64,000 nucleotides of DNA from NCBI RefSeq assembly GCF_018617485.1, contig NZ_JACSKH010000001.1, forward strand, positions 1,240,001-1,304,000. Direction: 5' to 3'. Positions within the stretch are counted from its first letter, which is position 1. Each line of letters starts with the position of its first letter. A model generated the notes under the pieces. The model did no database searches. It was given only the letters and a program-made list of their open reading frames with translations, and was not told where the DNA came from. This document shows positions 8,780 through 17,627 of this stretch, piece after piece. A program made the translations under genes and the position numbers. This DNA comes from Exiguobacterium sp. s124. Lineage in GTDB: Bacteria; Bacillota; Bacilli; Exiguobacteriales; Exiguobacteriaceae.

Positions 8780-9753
8780 GATGGTTATGGTGGGTCTTTT
8801 CAGCATTTTATATCGGCCATGTGTTTCCTTTGCTCTTTTTATTGACGCTTCGTCTCCCTCGGAACACCCAACTCATCGTTCAGACAGTCATGAGTATCGG
8901 TGCCCTGTATTTCTCTTATGAGATGAGCATCTTGCTTTTGGTATTCACATACGTGCATGCGTTTATCCGAACGTTGGATTGGACGGATCGTTACGCGATG
9001 GCGAGTGTCCTGTTCTTAGTGGCGGACTGGTTGTTCCCACCGGCGACACAACCGCTCGCGATGGTGCTCTTTCCGTTCATCTTTTTAATTTGGCAACGAA
9101 ACTTATATTATCGTCGTGACTATAAACGTATGGTGACGATGCTTGTGCTCGGTCTGGGAATCGGGTTAGCCGTTTCTCTCATCCTGCGTACGATCAAAGA
9201 GCTGTTGTTCGGAAATGTCATCGCCTGGATCAGCCATTTCTTCTTATGGGTCGGTAGCTGGTTCGACGGGATTGTACTCGACCCGAATGATCGAGTGAAC
9301 CGCATTCTCGTCCCAGACAATCCGAACATCGATGCAGAGACGGTATCGCAGGAGACGCTACTCGAGACCGCTTCGAACGAGTCACTGTTTTTCATCGGCA
9401 TCTTTGTTGTCACCTTGTTGATTGGTGTCGGTTTGTTCTTCTATCTACAGAAGCGAAAAGATATCCAGGAAGGTGGAATGATTCCAAAAAGTATTCACCA
9501 CCCAACGCTTTCAGATAAACGTATCGTCCGCTCGCCACGGCAAATTCAGCTCCTCGAAACAGGTCGGAAGCTCGAGCAACTTCAACCACGTCTGCGCGAA
9601 GAGACGGTGTCTGATTGGCTTCAGCGAATCGAGTTCACGGACCATACGTTGTACGCTGAATGGCTAGAGGCAGCTGAGTATGGAGATAAGGAAGCCCCGA
9701 AAGACGTGAATGAGTCTTTCGAGCGGCTTGTCACACAGTTGAAGAAACGATAA
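8776..9753 (+). CDS. Membrane protein with DUF4129-like C-terminus (module 1)
   Basis: A 325-residue protein. About five to six hydrophobic helices fill residues 1-150, a further membrane helix lies near 215-235 (LFFIGIFVVTLLIGVGLFFYL), and a charged cytoplasmic tail carries LREETVSDWLQRIEF. It holds the place of the transglutaminase-like protein (TgpA/YebA) of related operons but lacks a transglutaminase core. The tail is shared with the proteins at 28722-29495 and 43899-44579. Overlaps the DUF58 gene by ATGA. Function unknown; an envelope-associated effector of the MoxR-DUF58 pair is likely. Confidence 0.72.
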   Translation: MRWLWWVFSAFYIGHVFPLLFLLTLRLPRNTQLIVQTVMSIGALYFSYEMSILLLVFTYVHAFIRTLDWTDRYAMASVLFLVADWLFPPATQPLAMVLFPFIFLIWQRNLYYRRDYKRMVTMLVLGLGIGLAVSLILRTIKELLFGNVIAWISHFFLWVGSWFDGIVLDPNDRVNRILVPDNPNIDAETVSQETLLETASNESLFFIGIFVVTLLIGVGLFFYLQKRKDIQEGGMIPKSIHHPTLSDKRIVRSPRQIQLLETGRKLEQLQPRLREETVSDWLQRIEFTDHTLYAEWLEAAEYGDKEAPKDVNESFERLVTQLKKR

Positions 9754-9793
9754 AAAACATCCGGTCATGAGGAAACCCTCTGCCGGATGTTTT
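9754..9793. terminator. Bidirectional terminator between module 1 and cls
   Basis: AAAACATCCGG and CCGGATGTTTT pair around an 18-base loop, with A and T runs on either side, serving both convergent transcripts. Confidence 0.8.
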
Positions 9794-9801
9794 GCTTTGC
9801 G

Positions 9802-11268
9802 TTATAAAATTGGACTGAGGAGGCGTGACACGCTCTCCTTGAAGCGAATCCAACGAGTCCTTGACTCATATCGTTCAATCGTCAACCGCTCCGCACGTGC
9901 CTCGTCCCGTTCGAATGCATCGATGACCGATTGTGCGACATCTCGGTCAAAGACGAGTGCTGAGATTTCAAAATTGAGGCGGAAGCTTCGGGCATCGATA
10001 TTCGTCGTCCCGATCGAGGCGACTTCTCCGTCGATGACGAGGGTCTTCGCATGAAGGAACCCTTCCTCGTACGTAAACACCTCTGCCCCGTAACGTACGA
10101 GCTCTGCCGCATTTGCATAGGTCGCCCAGTAGACAAACATATGGTCCGGCTTATTTGGAATCATCAGTTTGATTTTCGTGCCTGCCATGAGCGCGATGCG
10201 ACAGGCATCGAGGAAGCTCGCATCCGGAATAAAGTAAGGGGTCTGAATGTAGATACATTCCTTCGACTGCGTGATCATTTTGACGAGCATGTTCTTCAGA
10301 TGCTCCGTCGAGGAGTTCGGTCCCGATGTCACGATTTGAACCGGGGAAGCGTGATGTGAGACTCCTTCCATCGGCCATATGAAATCGTCTTTTTGCGCCT
10401 TCGTTTTCGTCGGGACTGAGCGATTCCAATCCAAGATGAACCGTTCGAGCAATTCTTTGACGGCGTCACCAGAGATGCGCAGATGGACATCGCGCCAATA
10501 GCCGAAGTGCTCATCTTTTCCGAGATATTCATCCCCGACGTTGAAACCGCCAATATAGCCGAGTCCACCGTCGATTATACAAAGTTTTCGGTGATTTCGA
10601 TTGTTCACACGGAAGTTGATCCCAAGTTTTGAGGGGAAGAAGGATTTGACTTCCCCGCCGTGCGCGAGTAGGTCCTTGAAATGTTTATGTTTCAGTCCCC
10701 TCGACCCGACAGCATCATAAAGGAGACGGATACGTACCCCTTGTTTCGCTTTCTCCGTTAACAGGCGAATGAGTGACTGGCCAAGCGCATCATTTTGAAT
10801 GATGTAATATTGAATATTGACTTCTTTCGTCGCTCGTTCAATGTCTTGAAACATTTGATCAAATTTTTCCGTTCCGTCGTGCAAGATACTGATATCGTTG
10901 TGGAACGACATCAATGCATTCGTCGACACGAGGTTCAGACGAGCAAGTCGACGATATTTCAATAGCAGCGGATGGTCGAACGGTGCGAGGGTTCGGTCGA
11001 GTTGGTCGAGCTGTTCTTCGACATGATGATGGTACGCCTCGCGTTTCTCTTCTTCGACTTCATAAAAGTTTTGAGATTTGATCAGTCGACCAAAGAAGAT
11101 GTAGACGAAGAAACCGATGAGCGGTAGGAAGAAGAGGACGAGTAACCACGCCCACGTCGTGCCGATATCCCGCCTTTCAAAGAAGATGATGGTGATGGCG
11201 AACGTGAGATTAAGTAATAAGATGAGCCATGTCAATATGACGATGATGAGTCCGATAGTCACTTCCAT
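9802..11268 (-). CDS. cls: Cardiolipin synthase
   Basis: Phospholipase D-type cardiolipin synthase, 488 residues, which condenses two phosphatidylglycerols in the membrane. Two N-terminal transmembrane helices come first (about residues 1-60). Two HKD catalytic motifs follow: NHRKLCIIDGGLGYIGG around residue 220 and HAKTLVIDGEVASIGT around 400. The ATG at 11268 follows GGGAGGG; a start six codons upstream lacks a site. Monocistronic, convergent with module 1. Length is normal for bacterial Cls. Confidence 0.93.
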   Translation of the reverse strand: MEVTIGLIIVILTWLILLLNLTFAITIIFFERRDIGTTWAWLLVLFFLPLIGFFVYIFFGRLIKSQNFYEVEEEKREAYHHHVEEQLDQLDRTLAPFDHPLLLKYRRLARLNLVSTNALMSFHNDISILHDGTEKFDQMFQDIERATKEVNIQYYIIQNDALGQSLIRLLTEKAKQGVRIRLLYDAVGSRGLKHKHFKDLLAHGGEVKSFFPSKLGINFRVNNRNHRKLCIIDGGLGYIGGFNVGDEYLGKDEHFGYWRDVHLRISGDAVKELLERFILDWNRSVPTKTKAQKDDFIWPMEGVSHHASPVQIVTSGPNSSTEHLKNMLVKMITQSKECIYIQTPYFIPDASFLDACRIALMAGTKIKLMIPNKPDHMFVYWATYANAAELVRYGAEVFTYEEGFLHAKTLVIDGEVASIGTTNIDARSFRLNFEISALVFDRDVAQSVIDAFERDEARAERLTIERYESRTRWIRFKESVSRLLSPIL

Positions 11269-11377
11269 CGTATCCCTCCCTTTCATTCAATTCTTACCCG
11301 AAATCAAGCAATGTTAGCAAATATTTTTCATGATGTGGGTATACATATAGGAAGAAGTAATGAAACGGGGGAAGTTT

Positions 11378-12598
11378 ATGGAAGACATGATGATCGGGTT
11401 CAGCTTACTTGTCCTTATCGGTGCACTTTCACAGCTATTGGCATGGCAGTTTGACTTCCCGGCCATCTTGATTATGACCGTTGCCGGAATTTTGGTCGGT
11501 CCGATTTTCGGTTGGTTGGAACCCGATCAGATATTAGGCGACCTTTATAGCCCCCTTATCTCGATTGCGGTGGCCCTCATCTTATTTGAAGGAAGCTTAA
11601 GTCTTGAATTTAAGGAGACTGATGATTTAAGGAGACCGATTTTTCGTCTCGTCACAGTGGGCGTATTCATCTCGTTCATCCTGACATCGCTATTATTGAT
11701 ATTTATCGGTGATTTTCATTGGTTACCCGCCTTCACACTCGGCGCCATCTTTGTCGTGACAGGACCGACCGTGATCATTCCGCTGTTACGGCAAGCGAAC
11801 TTATCACTTCGACCCTCAAAAATGTTGAAGTGGGAAGGAATCATCGTCGACCCGCTCGGCGCTCTGATGGGCCTATTCGTTGTTCGGATCGGATTCATCT
11901 TGTATCAGAACGACGGGCTCGCAAGCCATCTACCGTTCTTTTGGTCTTGTATCGTCGCTGTCGCCTTTGGGATTGCGGTTGGTCATTTACTCATCCGCCT
12001 ATTCGGAAATGAGAAAGTGCCAGAATATTTACGGACGACGTTGACCTTCTCCGGCGTCCTTCTCGTCTACTCCATCAGCGAATGGGTCATGCACGAGGTC
12101 GGATTGTTTGCCGTGACGGCGATGGGCTTGACGATGGCGAATTCCAAGCATGGTCATCTCCATATTTTGAAACAGCTTCGTGAGTTTAAAGAGAATATCT
12201 CGATCTTGCTCGTCTCGACCGTATTCATCATCTTGACCGCGAGTTTGACGCGAGATAGCTTACTCGCCGTCTTCGATTGGCCGCTCCTCTTATCGATTAT
12301 TGGAATTTTATTTATCGTCCGTCCCGTCTCAGTACAAACGTCGTTACTTGGATCACCTTTGACGACGAGAGAACGGGCACTCATCAGCTGGATCGCCCCT
12401 CGTGGAATCGTCGCCATGACGGTGACGGCATTCTTCGCCCAAGAGATTGCCGAACTAGGGATTGAAGATGTGGAGCGGATGTTGCCGATCACCCTCGGGC
12501 TCGTCGTCACGTCTGTCACGTTACATGGATTGACAATCAAACCGCTCGCCAAACGGTTAGGTTTGACGAAAGTGAAGAATCCTTGGGAGAAAGGGTAA
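11378..12598 (+). CDS. Cation:proton antiporter (NhaP2-like)
   Basis: Monovalent cation/proton antiporter of about 406 residues with some twelve hydrophobic segments filling the whole length. It carries the CPA-type blocks VTGPTVIIPLLR (near residue 130) and EGIIVDPLGALMG (near 155), the latter bearing the conserved transport aspartate. No RCK/TrkA-N regulatory domain is present. The start ATG at 11378 has GGGGGAAG upstream. Ion specificity (Na+ or K+) cannot be read from sequence. A second, only distantly similar antiporter is at 45169-46377. Confidence 0.85.
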   Translation: MEDMMIGFSLLVLIGALSQLLAWQFDFPAILIMTVAGILVGPIFGWLEPDQILGDLYSPLISIAVALILFEGSLSLEFKETDDLRRPIFRLVTVGVFISFILTSLLLIFIGDFHWLPAFTLGAIFVVTGPTVIIPLLRQANLSLRPSKMLKWEGIIVDPLGALMGLFVVRIGFILYQNDGLASHLPFFWSCIVAVAFGIAVGHLLIRLFGNEKVPEYLRTTLTFSGVLLVYSISEWVMHEVGLFAVTAMGLTMANSKHGHLHILKQLREFKENISILLVSTVFIILTASLTRDSLLAVFDWPLLLSIIGILFIVRPVSVQTSLLGSPLTTRERALISWIAPRGIVAMTVTAFFAQEIAELGIEDVERMLPITLGLVVTSVTLHGLTIKPLAKRLGLTKVKNPWEKG

Positions 12599-12602
12599 AC
12601 AC

Positions 12603-12632
12603 AAAAAAGACACCGCCCGATGGCAGTGTCTT
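12603..12632 (-). terminator. Terminator of the LysM-3D gene
   Basis: On the minus strand AAGACACTGCC and GGCGGTGTCTT pair around ATC(G) and end in six T; twelve bases after the stop of 12646-13428. It could also stop the antiporter transcript. Confidence 0.8.
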
Positions 12633-12645
12633 AAATGAGCTTGAA

Positions 12646-13428
12646 TTAGTTCAAGACTTTGATTGTGATCGACTTGCGACCGAAGTTGAGCGCTTGCTCT
12701 TGTGTTGGCATCAAGATGTCGATCTTGTTACCTTTGATGGCACCACCAGTGTCTCCAGCGATTGCTTCTCCGTATCCTTCAACCCATACTTTAGAGCCGA
12801 GCGGGATGACAGAAGGGTCGACCGCGATGACTTTTTGGTTAGGGTTCGAACGAACGTCGATACCTGTCGCTGTGATTCCAGAACATCCAGCACAGTATGG
12901 TGTATAAGCTGTTGCTTCAACAGTCATTGTCTTACCTGAAGCCGGAGCTTGGGTTTGCGTTGTAGACGATGCTGTTTTCGTAACAGGTGTTGATGTTGAA
13001 GTCTTCGGTGCTGATGTCTTCGCATCATTCGCTACCGATGCAGCTGCTGCACCTTTCACGGCGAACTCTTGTCCTGGGAAAATAAGATCTGAATCAAGAC
13101 CGTTCCAAGTCATCAATTGATTAACAGAGATCCCGTGGTTCAATGCGATACGATAAAGTGTATCACCTGATTTAACTGTATACGTTTTAGATGCAGTAGA
13201 AGCTTTTGCTTCTGCCTTTCCAAGTTTCAAGACTTGGTTCGGGTAAATCATATTTGAGTTTAAGCCGTTCGCTTGTTTAATGTCGTTTACAGAGACGTTG
13301 TTGTTCACGGCGATACGATAGAGTGTATCTCCAGACTGAACTGTGTGTGTTGATGCTGCCGAAGCTGGAGCAGCGACTCCTAAACTAAGGCCAGCGAGTG
13401 CCGTTAGTGTCAATAGTGGTTTTTTCAT
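12646..13428 (-). CDS. Secreted LysM-LysM-3D cell wall protein (YocH-like)
   Basis: A 260-residue exported protein. A signal peptide ends near ASAA (residues 1-25), two LysM peptidoglycan-binding modules (about 28-71 and 83-126, both with SGDTLYRIA) come next, then a Thr/Ser/Lys-rich linker and a C-terminal 3D domain (about 170-260) with the aspartates in VIAVDPSVIPLG, AGDTGG and NKIDI. The architecture matches Bacillus YocH, a WalRK-controlled muralytic or wall-turnover protein; the 3D domain resembles MltA/RlpA-type folds. A WalR-like box lies upstream. Activity is inferred. Confidence 0.88.
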   Translation of the reverse strand: MKKPLLTLTALAGLSLGVAAPASAASTHTVQSGDTLYRIAVNNNVSVNDIKQANGLNSNMIYPNQVLKLGKAEAKASTASKTYTVKSGDTLYRIALNHGISVNQLMTWNGLDSDLIFPGQEFAVKGAAAASVANDAKTSAPKTSTSTPVTKTASSTTQTQAPASGKTMTVEATAYTPYCAGCSGITATGIDVRSNPNQKVIAVDPSVIPLGSKVWVEGYGEAIAGDTGGAIKGNKIDILMPTQEQALNFGRKSITIKVLN

Positions 13429-13509
13429 AAGAATATTCCTCCCTTTTCTAACGCCCCCTTACTGTAACACCTCTATATTTCACAGCGATTACAGGACGAT
13501 ATGAGAGTG

Positions 13510-13526
13510 ATATCAGTTCATTTACA
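13510..13526 (-). promoter_or_regulatory. Candidate WalR (YycF) box
   Basis: On the minus strand TGTAAA-N5-TGATAT, eleven of twelve positions of the WalR consensus TGTWAH-N5-TGTWAH, about 80 bases before the start of a YocH-type gene, a classic WalR target. One mismatch and no mapped promoter keep this tentative. Confidence 0.35.
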
Positions 13527-13572
13527 GAACAATTCATGAGGATGAGAGGTTTCAGAAAATTGTTTTAATCAA

Positions 13573-13600
13573 TCAAAACGGCTTTACAGAGCCGTTTTGA
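13573..13600. repeat. Perfect 11-bp inverted repeat between divergent genes
   Basis: TCAAAACGGCT and AGCCGTTTTGA flank TTACAG. It sits between the divergent LysM-3D and DUF1294 genes and ends two bases before a TATAAT box (13603-13608), so it is badly placed for a terminator and better placed for an operator or a 5' regulatory hairpin. Confidence 0.55.
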
Positions 13601-13636
13601 GCTATAATAAAGAATGAAATAAGGAGGTTTTGGTCT

Positions 13637-13897
13637 TTGGAACTATTACTGCTATATTACATTGTGACTAATTTACTAGCGTTTGTGTCATTTTTTGTCG
13701 ATAAACGACGGTCTCGCGTCGGGGCTTGGCGGATTTCGGAGCGTACGTTACTGACGATGGCATGGGTCGGTGGAGCGTTCGGGGCTTATTTGGCGATGCG
13801 GATCTTCCGCCACAAGACATTGAAGCCAAAATTCCGAGTCGGGGTACCAATCGCCATTCTCGTTCATGCCGCATTCACTGGATGGCTCATCTTTTAA
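13637..13897 (+). CDS. DUF1294 membrane protein
   Basis: An 86-residue membrane protein with about three hydrophobic segments and the family blocks FFVDKRRSRVGAWRISERTLL and GGAFGAYLAM followed by HKT. DUF1294 proteins are widespread and uncharacterised. The start is TTG at 13637, nine bases after AAGGAGG. A TATAAT box lies 29 bases upstream of it. No partner gene in the same direction. Confidence 0.85.
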   Translation: MELLLLYYIVTNLLAFVSFFVDKRRSRVGAWRISERTLLTMAWVGGAFGAYLAMRIFRHKTLKPKFRVGVPIAILVHAAFTGWLIF

Positions 13898-14040
13898 GCC
13901 TTATATAGAAGAAACACGACAATCAATCTGTTTTTAGATAGTAAGGAATTGTCGGAATCGTCTCCGTTTTTACTAGAACGAAAGTATTTGATCCGTTGAA
14001 TCGGAGACAAAATATCGAAATGTTACGAATTTGAGGGGAA

Positions 14041-14841
14041 ATGCGTTTTAAGAGTATGAGACTGACAAGACATGGTGATTCAACGTTTTCGATAACCGAT
14101 CAGTTCACGATTTTATGGATTGAATCCGGAGTAGTCGATCTGGTGGTGAATGGAGAATGGATCATACTTGATTCTAATGAAGGATTGATGCTCACAGACG
14201 GTCAAAGTTACGTGATTCAACGAATGAAAGAATCGTCTCAAATCGTAAAACTTCAATTTGACCCGTATGAGTTGTTCCATCCCAATATGGCAGAGAGATA
14301 TGTAAAATCATACGATACTCTCGACAAGTCCATACATATCTTAAAGAAGGAACGGACACCACGCTCCCTGGTTCAGACGATTGAACGTGCCATCCAATAT
14401 ATAGAATCAGAGGGACCGCTCGCAATGATGGATGCGACATTACAATGTACGGTCATCTGGCGTTATTGGATTCAGCAAGAATGTCTGTCGACGAAGCATT
14501 CAAAAAAACTGGAGAGCCTCCGAAACATGCTTTCCTGTGTTCATTCACAACTTGAAGACAAACTTTCGTTAGCTCAAATTGCGACCGCGGGAAAGGTGAG
14601 TCGTAGTGAATGTTGCCGCTTATTTAAACGATTCGGTGACACGTCTCCTCTCGCGTATGTCCAACTTAAAAGAATGGACCGGGCCGCAACCCTGTTAGAG
14701 GATTCGACGGAGTCGATTGCTGACATCGCCCAACGTCTGAGCTACTCTAGTGTCAGTCACTTCGTCCAGACGTTTAAAGCACATCACACGATCACCCCGC
14801 TCGCCTATCGAAAAAAATACCAAACGAAAAGAGCCGAATGA
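14041..14841 (+). CDS. AraC-family transcriptional regulator
   Basis: A 266-residue regulator with an N-terminal cupin-like ligand domain (about residues 15-90) and a C-terminal double helix-turn-helix of the AraC type (about 165-262). The second helix-turn-helix has ESIADIAQRLSYSSVSHFVQTFKAHHTITPLAYRKK. The start is uncertain: GAGGGG is only two bases before the ATG at 14041, and 17 before the Met five codons later. It converges on an SDR gene and its target is not evident. Confidence 0.85.
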   Translation: MRFKSMRLTRHGDSTFSITDQFTILWIESGVVDLVVNGEWIILDSNEGLMLTDGQSYVIQRMKESSQIVKLQFDPYELFHPNMAERYVKSYDTLDKSIHILKKERTPRSLVQTIERAIQYIESEGPLAMMDATLQCTVIWRYWIQQECLSTKHSKKLESLRNMLSCVHSQLEDKLSLAQIATAGKVSRSECCRLFKRFGDTSPLAYVQLKRMDRAATLLEDSTESIADIAQRLSYSSVSHFVQTFKAHHTITPLAYRKKYQTKRAE

Positions 14842-14857
14842 TTTCGGCTCTTTTCGT
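14824..14857. terminator. Bidirectional terminator between AraC and SDR genes
   Basis: Fifteen-base arms ACGAAAAGAGCCGAA and TTCGGCTCTTTTCGT around TGAT, ending in TTT; overlaps the AraC stop codon and touches the SDR stop. Confidence 0.85.
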
Positions 14858-15616
14858 TTATCTTGCCGTCCAACCGCCATCTGCTTTCAGCACATCTCCA
14901 TTTACAAAACTTGAATCGTCCGATGCTAAAAAGAGCGCGACTTTCGCGATTTGTTCTGGTTCACCCATCGGTGCTTCCCCGGCACCTTGAATGGCACGCA
15001 TCCCCATTTCGCTTGGTGCTGTGATCGTTGAACCAATGTTCGTATTGACGCCACCAGGTGCAATCGCGTTTGCCCGAATCTTGCCGAGCGTCCCATGTGT
15101 CGCCGCGATGTTTTTCGTTAAACCGATTAATGCATGCTTCGATGCCACATACGCTGCACCACCTCGTGTACCGAACAATCCTCCGACCGACGCGTTGTTG
15201 ATGATGACGCCACCACGGTCCTGCTTCTCCATCACTTGAATGGCGGCACGTGAAAGTTTCATCGGTCCGGTCAAGTTGACGGCAAGGACACGGTCCCATA
15301 ATTCATCCGTCACTTCACCGACGGTCATGAAGTTGTCCATAATCCCTGCATTATTGACGAGAATGTCGACCGACCCAAACGTTTCTTTCGCTGTATCGAC
15401 GAGTCGGTCGATATCTGACTGATTCGCTACGTTACCAGCGATGCCGACGACATCTCCGCCTCCCGTCTTGATCTCTTCGACCACTGCCTGAACAGAATCT
15501 TCATTCAAGTCGAAGGCGACGACCCGTGCACCTTCATTCGCGAACAGTTTGGCGATGGCTCGCCCCATGCCAGAACCAGCACCTGTAACGATTGCCGTTT
15601 TTCCTGAAAGTTTCAC
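14858..15616 (-). CDS. SDR family oxidoreductase
   Basis: Classical short-chain dehydrogenase of 252 residues. The NAD(P) motif TGAGSGMG is at residues 12-19, NNAG near 90, the catalytic serine in NNASVGG, and YVASK supplies Tyr and Lys. A C-terminal NGDVLKADGGWTAR matches the 3-oxoacyl-ACP reductase-like/glucose dehydrogenase group. An Asp after the second strand (FDLNE) suggests NAD preference. Monocistronic; upstream is a divergent alpha/beta hydrolase gene. Substrate unknown. Confidence 0.85.
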   Translation of the reverse strand: MKLSGKTAIVTGAGSGMGRAIAKLFANEGARVVAFDLNEDSVQAVVEEIKTGGGDVVGIAGNVANQSDIDRLVDTAKETFGSVDILVNNAGIMDNFMTVGEVTDELWDRVLAVNLTGPMKLSRAAIQVMEKQDRGGVIINNASVGGLFGTRGGAAYVASKHALIGLTKNIAATHGTLGKIRANAIAPGGVNTNIGSTITAPSEMGMRAIQGAGEAPMGEPEQIAKVALFLASDDSSFVNGDVLKADGGWTAR

Positions 15617-15797
15617 CGAACACTCCTCCTTTACAAGTAAGAACGTATATAAAGCGTGATGACAGCAAGCTACCTGTCACTATGCTATACCCGTATTTGT
15701 TAACGTACACATGAAGAAACATGGCGAATTTTCTTCAATTGATGACCAATCCTCTTTATACTTGAGTGGAGACGACTATATAAAGAGGAGAGATGAT

Positions 15798-16634
15798 GTG
15801 AGACCATTCCATTCAACGATTCACGGTCAAGGCGACCCTGTTCTTTTCCTTCCCGGTGGGGGATTCACTGGATCACAAGGCCAATTATTTGCCGAAGCTC
15901 TACATAACGATTTCGAAGTACACCTGTTAGATTTACCTGGCTTTGGTGAAAGTGAGGGACTACATACTTATGCGACATCGAAAGTACTCGCGGACTGGGT
16001 CGAGGCGTATCGAATCTCACGACAACTTGAATCGGTTCGGCTGATCGGTCATTCGATGGGAGGTGCTATCGCCTTGTCATATGCAGTCCATTATCCAGAC
16101 CAGGTCAGCCGATTGGTTCTTCTCGATCAAGGACATAAACCAAACGCCAGCCTCCCTTATCGTGAATATGGCATCTTCGGATTCACCTTCCCATTACTGC
16201 GACTACTGTATCACAACGCACCAAGACGCCTGTTGAACTGGATGGAAGCACAAGTGAGCACACGTGACTCTATATTTTCCGAAGAACGGTTCCAGCTGTT
16301 CTGTAGACGAATCGGGGTCGAACCGACTGCATACGTTCGAACAGCTTTTGAGCGACCGGCGCGTCTGTCGTCTGGTGGCTTACATTTGTTGTTCGGTTAC
16401 GACGGGCTTGATTTCACCGACTTGTTACAACGTGTGCAAGTGCCGACGCAACTTCATTATGCGGACTTCACAGGTGTTGATTTGAAGGAGGCGAAACGGA
16501 CGCTCCATCATGTCAAACGAGCGGAACGACAACTTCATCCCTCTGTACAATTAATTGCCGTACCAGGCGGACACTTCGTTCAGTGGAGCCGTCATTTCTC
16601 GATGGGACACGTTGAGCGATTCTTTCGTACATAA
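15798..16634 (+). CDS. Alpha/beta hydrolase
   Basis: Alpha/beta-hydrolase-fold enzyme of about 278 residues from a GTG at 15798, which follows GAGGAGA. The open frame extends 29 codons further upstream but that part has no ribosome site and no fold content. Visible motifs are the oxyanion region LFLPGGG, the nucleophile elbow LIGHSMGG, and a C-terminal PGGHFVQ with the catalytic histidine. An esterase or lipase-like role is likely; no substrate can be named. Confidence 0.8.
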   Translation: MRPFHSTIHGQGDPVLFLPGGGFTGSQGQLFAEALHNDFEVHLLDLPGFGESEGLHTYATSKVLADWVEAYRISRQLESVRLIGHSMGGAIALSYAVHYPDQVSRLVLLDQGHKPNASLPYREYGIFGFTFPLLRLLYHNAPRRLLNWMEAQVSTRDSIFSEERFQLFCRRIGVEPTAYVRTAFERPARLSSGGLHLLFGYDGLDFTDLLQRVQVPTQLHYADFTGVDLKEAKRTLHHVKRAERQLHPSVQLIAVPGGHFVQWSRHFSMGHVERFFRT

Positions 16635-16669
16635 AAAAGGCAGCGGAACCTTCTCCGCTGTCCTTTTTC
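16633..16669. terminator. Bidirectional terminator between two hydrolase genes
   Basis: AAAAAGG-CAGCGGA and TCCGCTG-TCCTTTTT pair with one bulged base, followed by T on one strand and A on the other. Confidence 0.75.
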
Positions 16670-16670
16670 G

Positions 16671-17627
16671 TCATGATGTCCGATTGTGGCGTTCGAGCCA
16701 TTCGTGGAGCTGGTGTTGTAGCTCGGGATGGAGCGGCTGCCTGAGTTGTGAACGATATTGCTTTTTCACGTCCAAAATACTCATCTCACCGTCGAAATGT
16801 TTCAACATATGGTCCATGTCCTTAATCTTTTGTACCTCAATCTGTTCCGCGTGGAGTGCGTCGAGCTCGTCAAGATGATGAGCGTCCGTTTGAACGTCTC
16901 GGTCTCCCGTCATTGCGAGCGTGGGAATGTGCAACTGAACTAGTCGCTCACGAAGCGACTCATCCGTGAAAGCAAGATGCTCCCGTAACCATTTGGCAGG
17001 GAATTTCATCAATTGGATACGCATCGTGTCCTGATCCGTTGCGGTGACGCGTTCGAATAGTTTTTGTTGTTTCCCGATGACCGACTTCTCGTTCAAGCTA
17101 ACTCGAAGCAGTTTGCCCTTGATTCCTTTCGTACGTTTCACTTCATCAAGTAAGGCATGTGCCTGTTCCTGCATGCTCGTCTTCAAGGCAACACCGGCCC
17201 CGGACAATAGGATGAGACCGGAAACGGATTCACGTTCGGCCGCGAGTGTCGCGACGATACATCCTTCGCTATGGCCGAGCAGCAATATGTCTTGTGAGAT
17301 GTGATCACGAGATTTCAGATAACGGACGACCGCCGTCACGTCATCAACGAGTCCTGTCAGACCAACACTATTTCGATTGCCTCCACTCTTGCCGATTCCC
17401 CGTTTGTCAAAGCGTAACGTGATGAAACCTTGTGTCGTCAGCCATTCTGCCAGATCTTTATACAGGTTCGACTTGAAGCCGGTCCCGTTCCCGTCGCGGT
17501 CCAATCCACCCGTACCCCCGATGAGAATGATGGCTGGAAATGGCGACTGGCCATCGTGTGGAGTCGTCATTGTAGCTGCGATGGTTGATTCTCCTTGAAT
17601 GAATACCTCTTCTTGCTTATACATCAT
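16671..17627 (-). CDS. Alpha/beta hydrolase (dipeptidyl peptidase-like)
   Basis: A 318-residue serine hydrolase of the group that includes YqiA/peptidase S9-like hydrolases. It has the strand-turn IILIGGTGGLDRDGNG, RFDKRGIGKSGG, the nucleophile elbow LLLGHSEGC and a late Asp/His pair (TGDRDVQ, DMDHMLKHF). Two adjacent ATG codons (17627 and 17624) follow AAGGAGG. The first overlaps the end of the upstream regulator gene by 11 bases, indicating translational coupling, so the regulator probably controls it. Confidence 0.82.
   Translation of the reverse strand: MMYKQEEVFIQGESTIAATMTTPHDGQSPFPAIILIGGTGGLDRDGNGTGFKSNLYKDLAEWLTTQGFITLRFDKRGIGKSGGNRNSVGLTGLVDDVTAVVRYLKSRDHISQDILLLGHSEGCIVATLAAERESVSGLILLSGAGVALKTSMQEQAHALLDEVKRTKGIKGKLLRVSLNEKSVIGKQQKLFERVTATDQDTMRIQLMKFPAKWLREHLAFTDESLRERLVQLHIPTLAMTGDRDVQTDAHHLDELDALHAEQIEVQKIKDMDHMLKHFDGEMSILDVKKQYRSQLRQPLHPELQHQLHEWLERHNRTS

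Noticed and set aside
11319..11345. Sigma-B promoter before the cation antiporter (GGGTAT at 11337)
   Set aside because: The GTT-like -35 is 18 bases away, too far for the usual 12-14 base spacing.
13573..13600. Reading the inverted repeat as a terminator
   Set aside because: Both flanking genes diverge from it and no T run follows on either strand.
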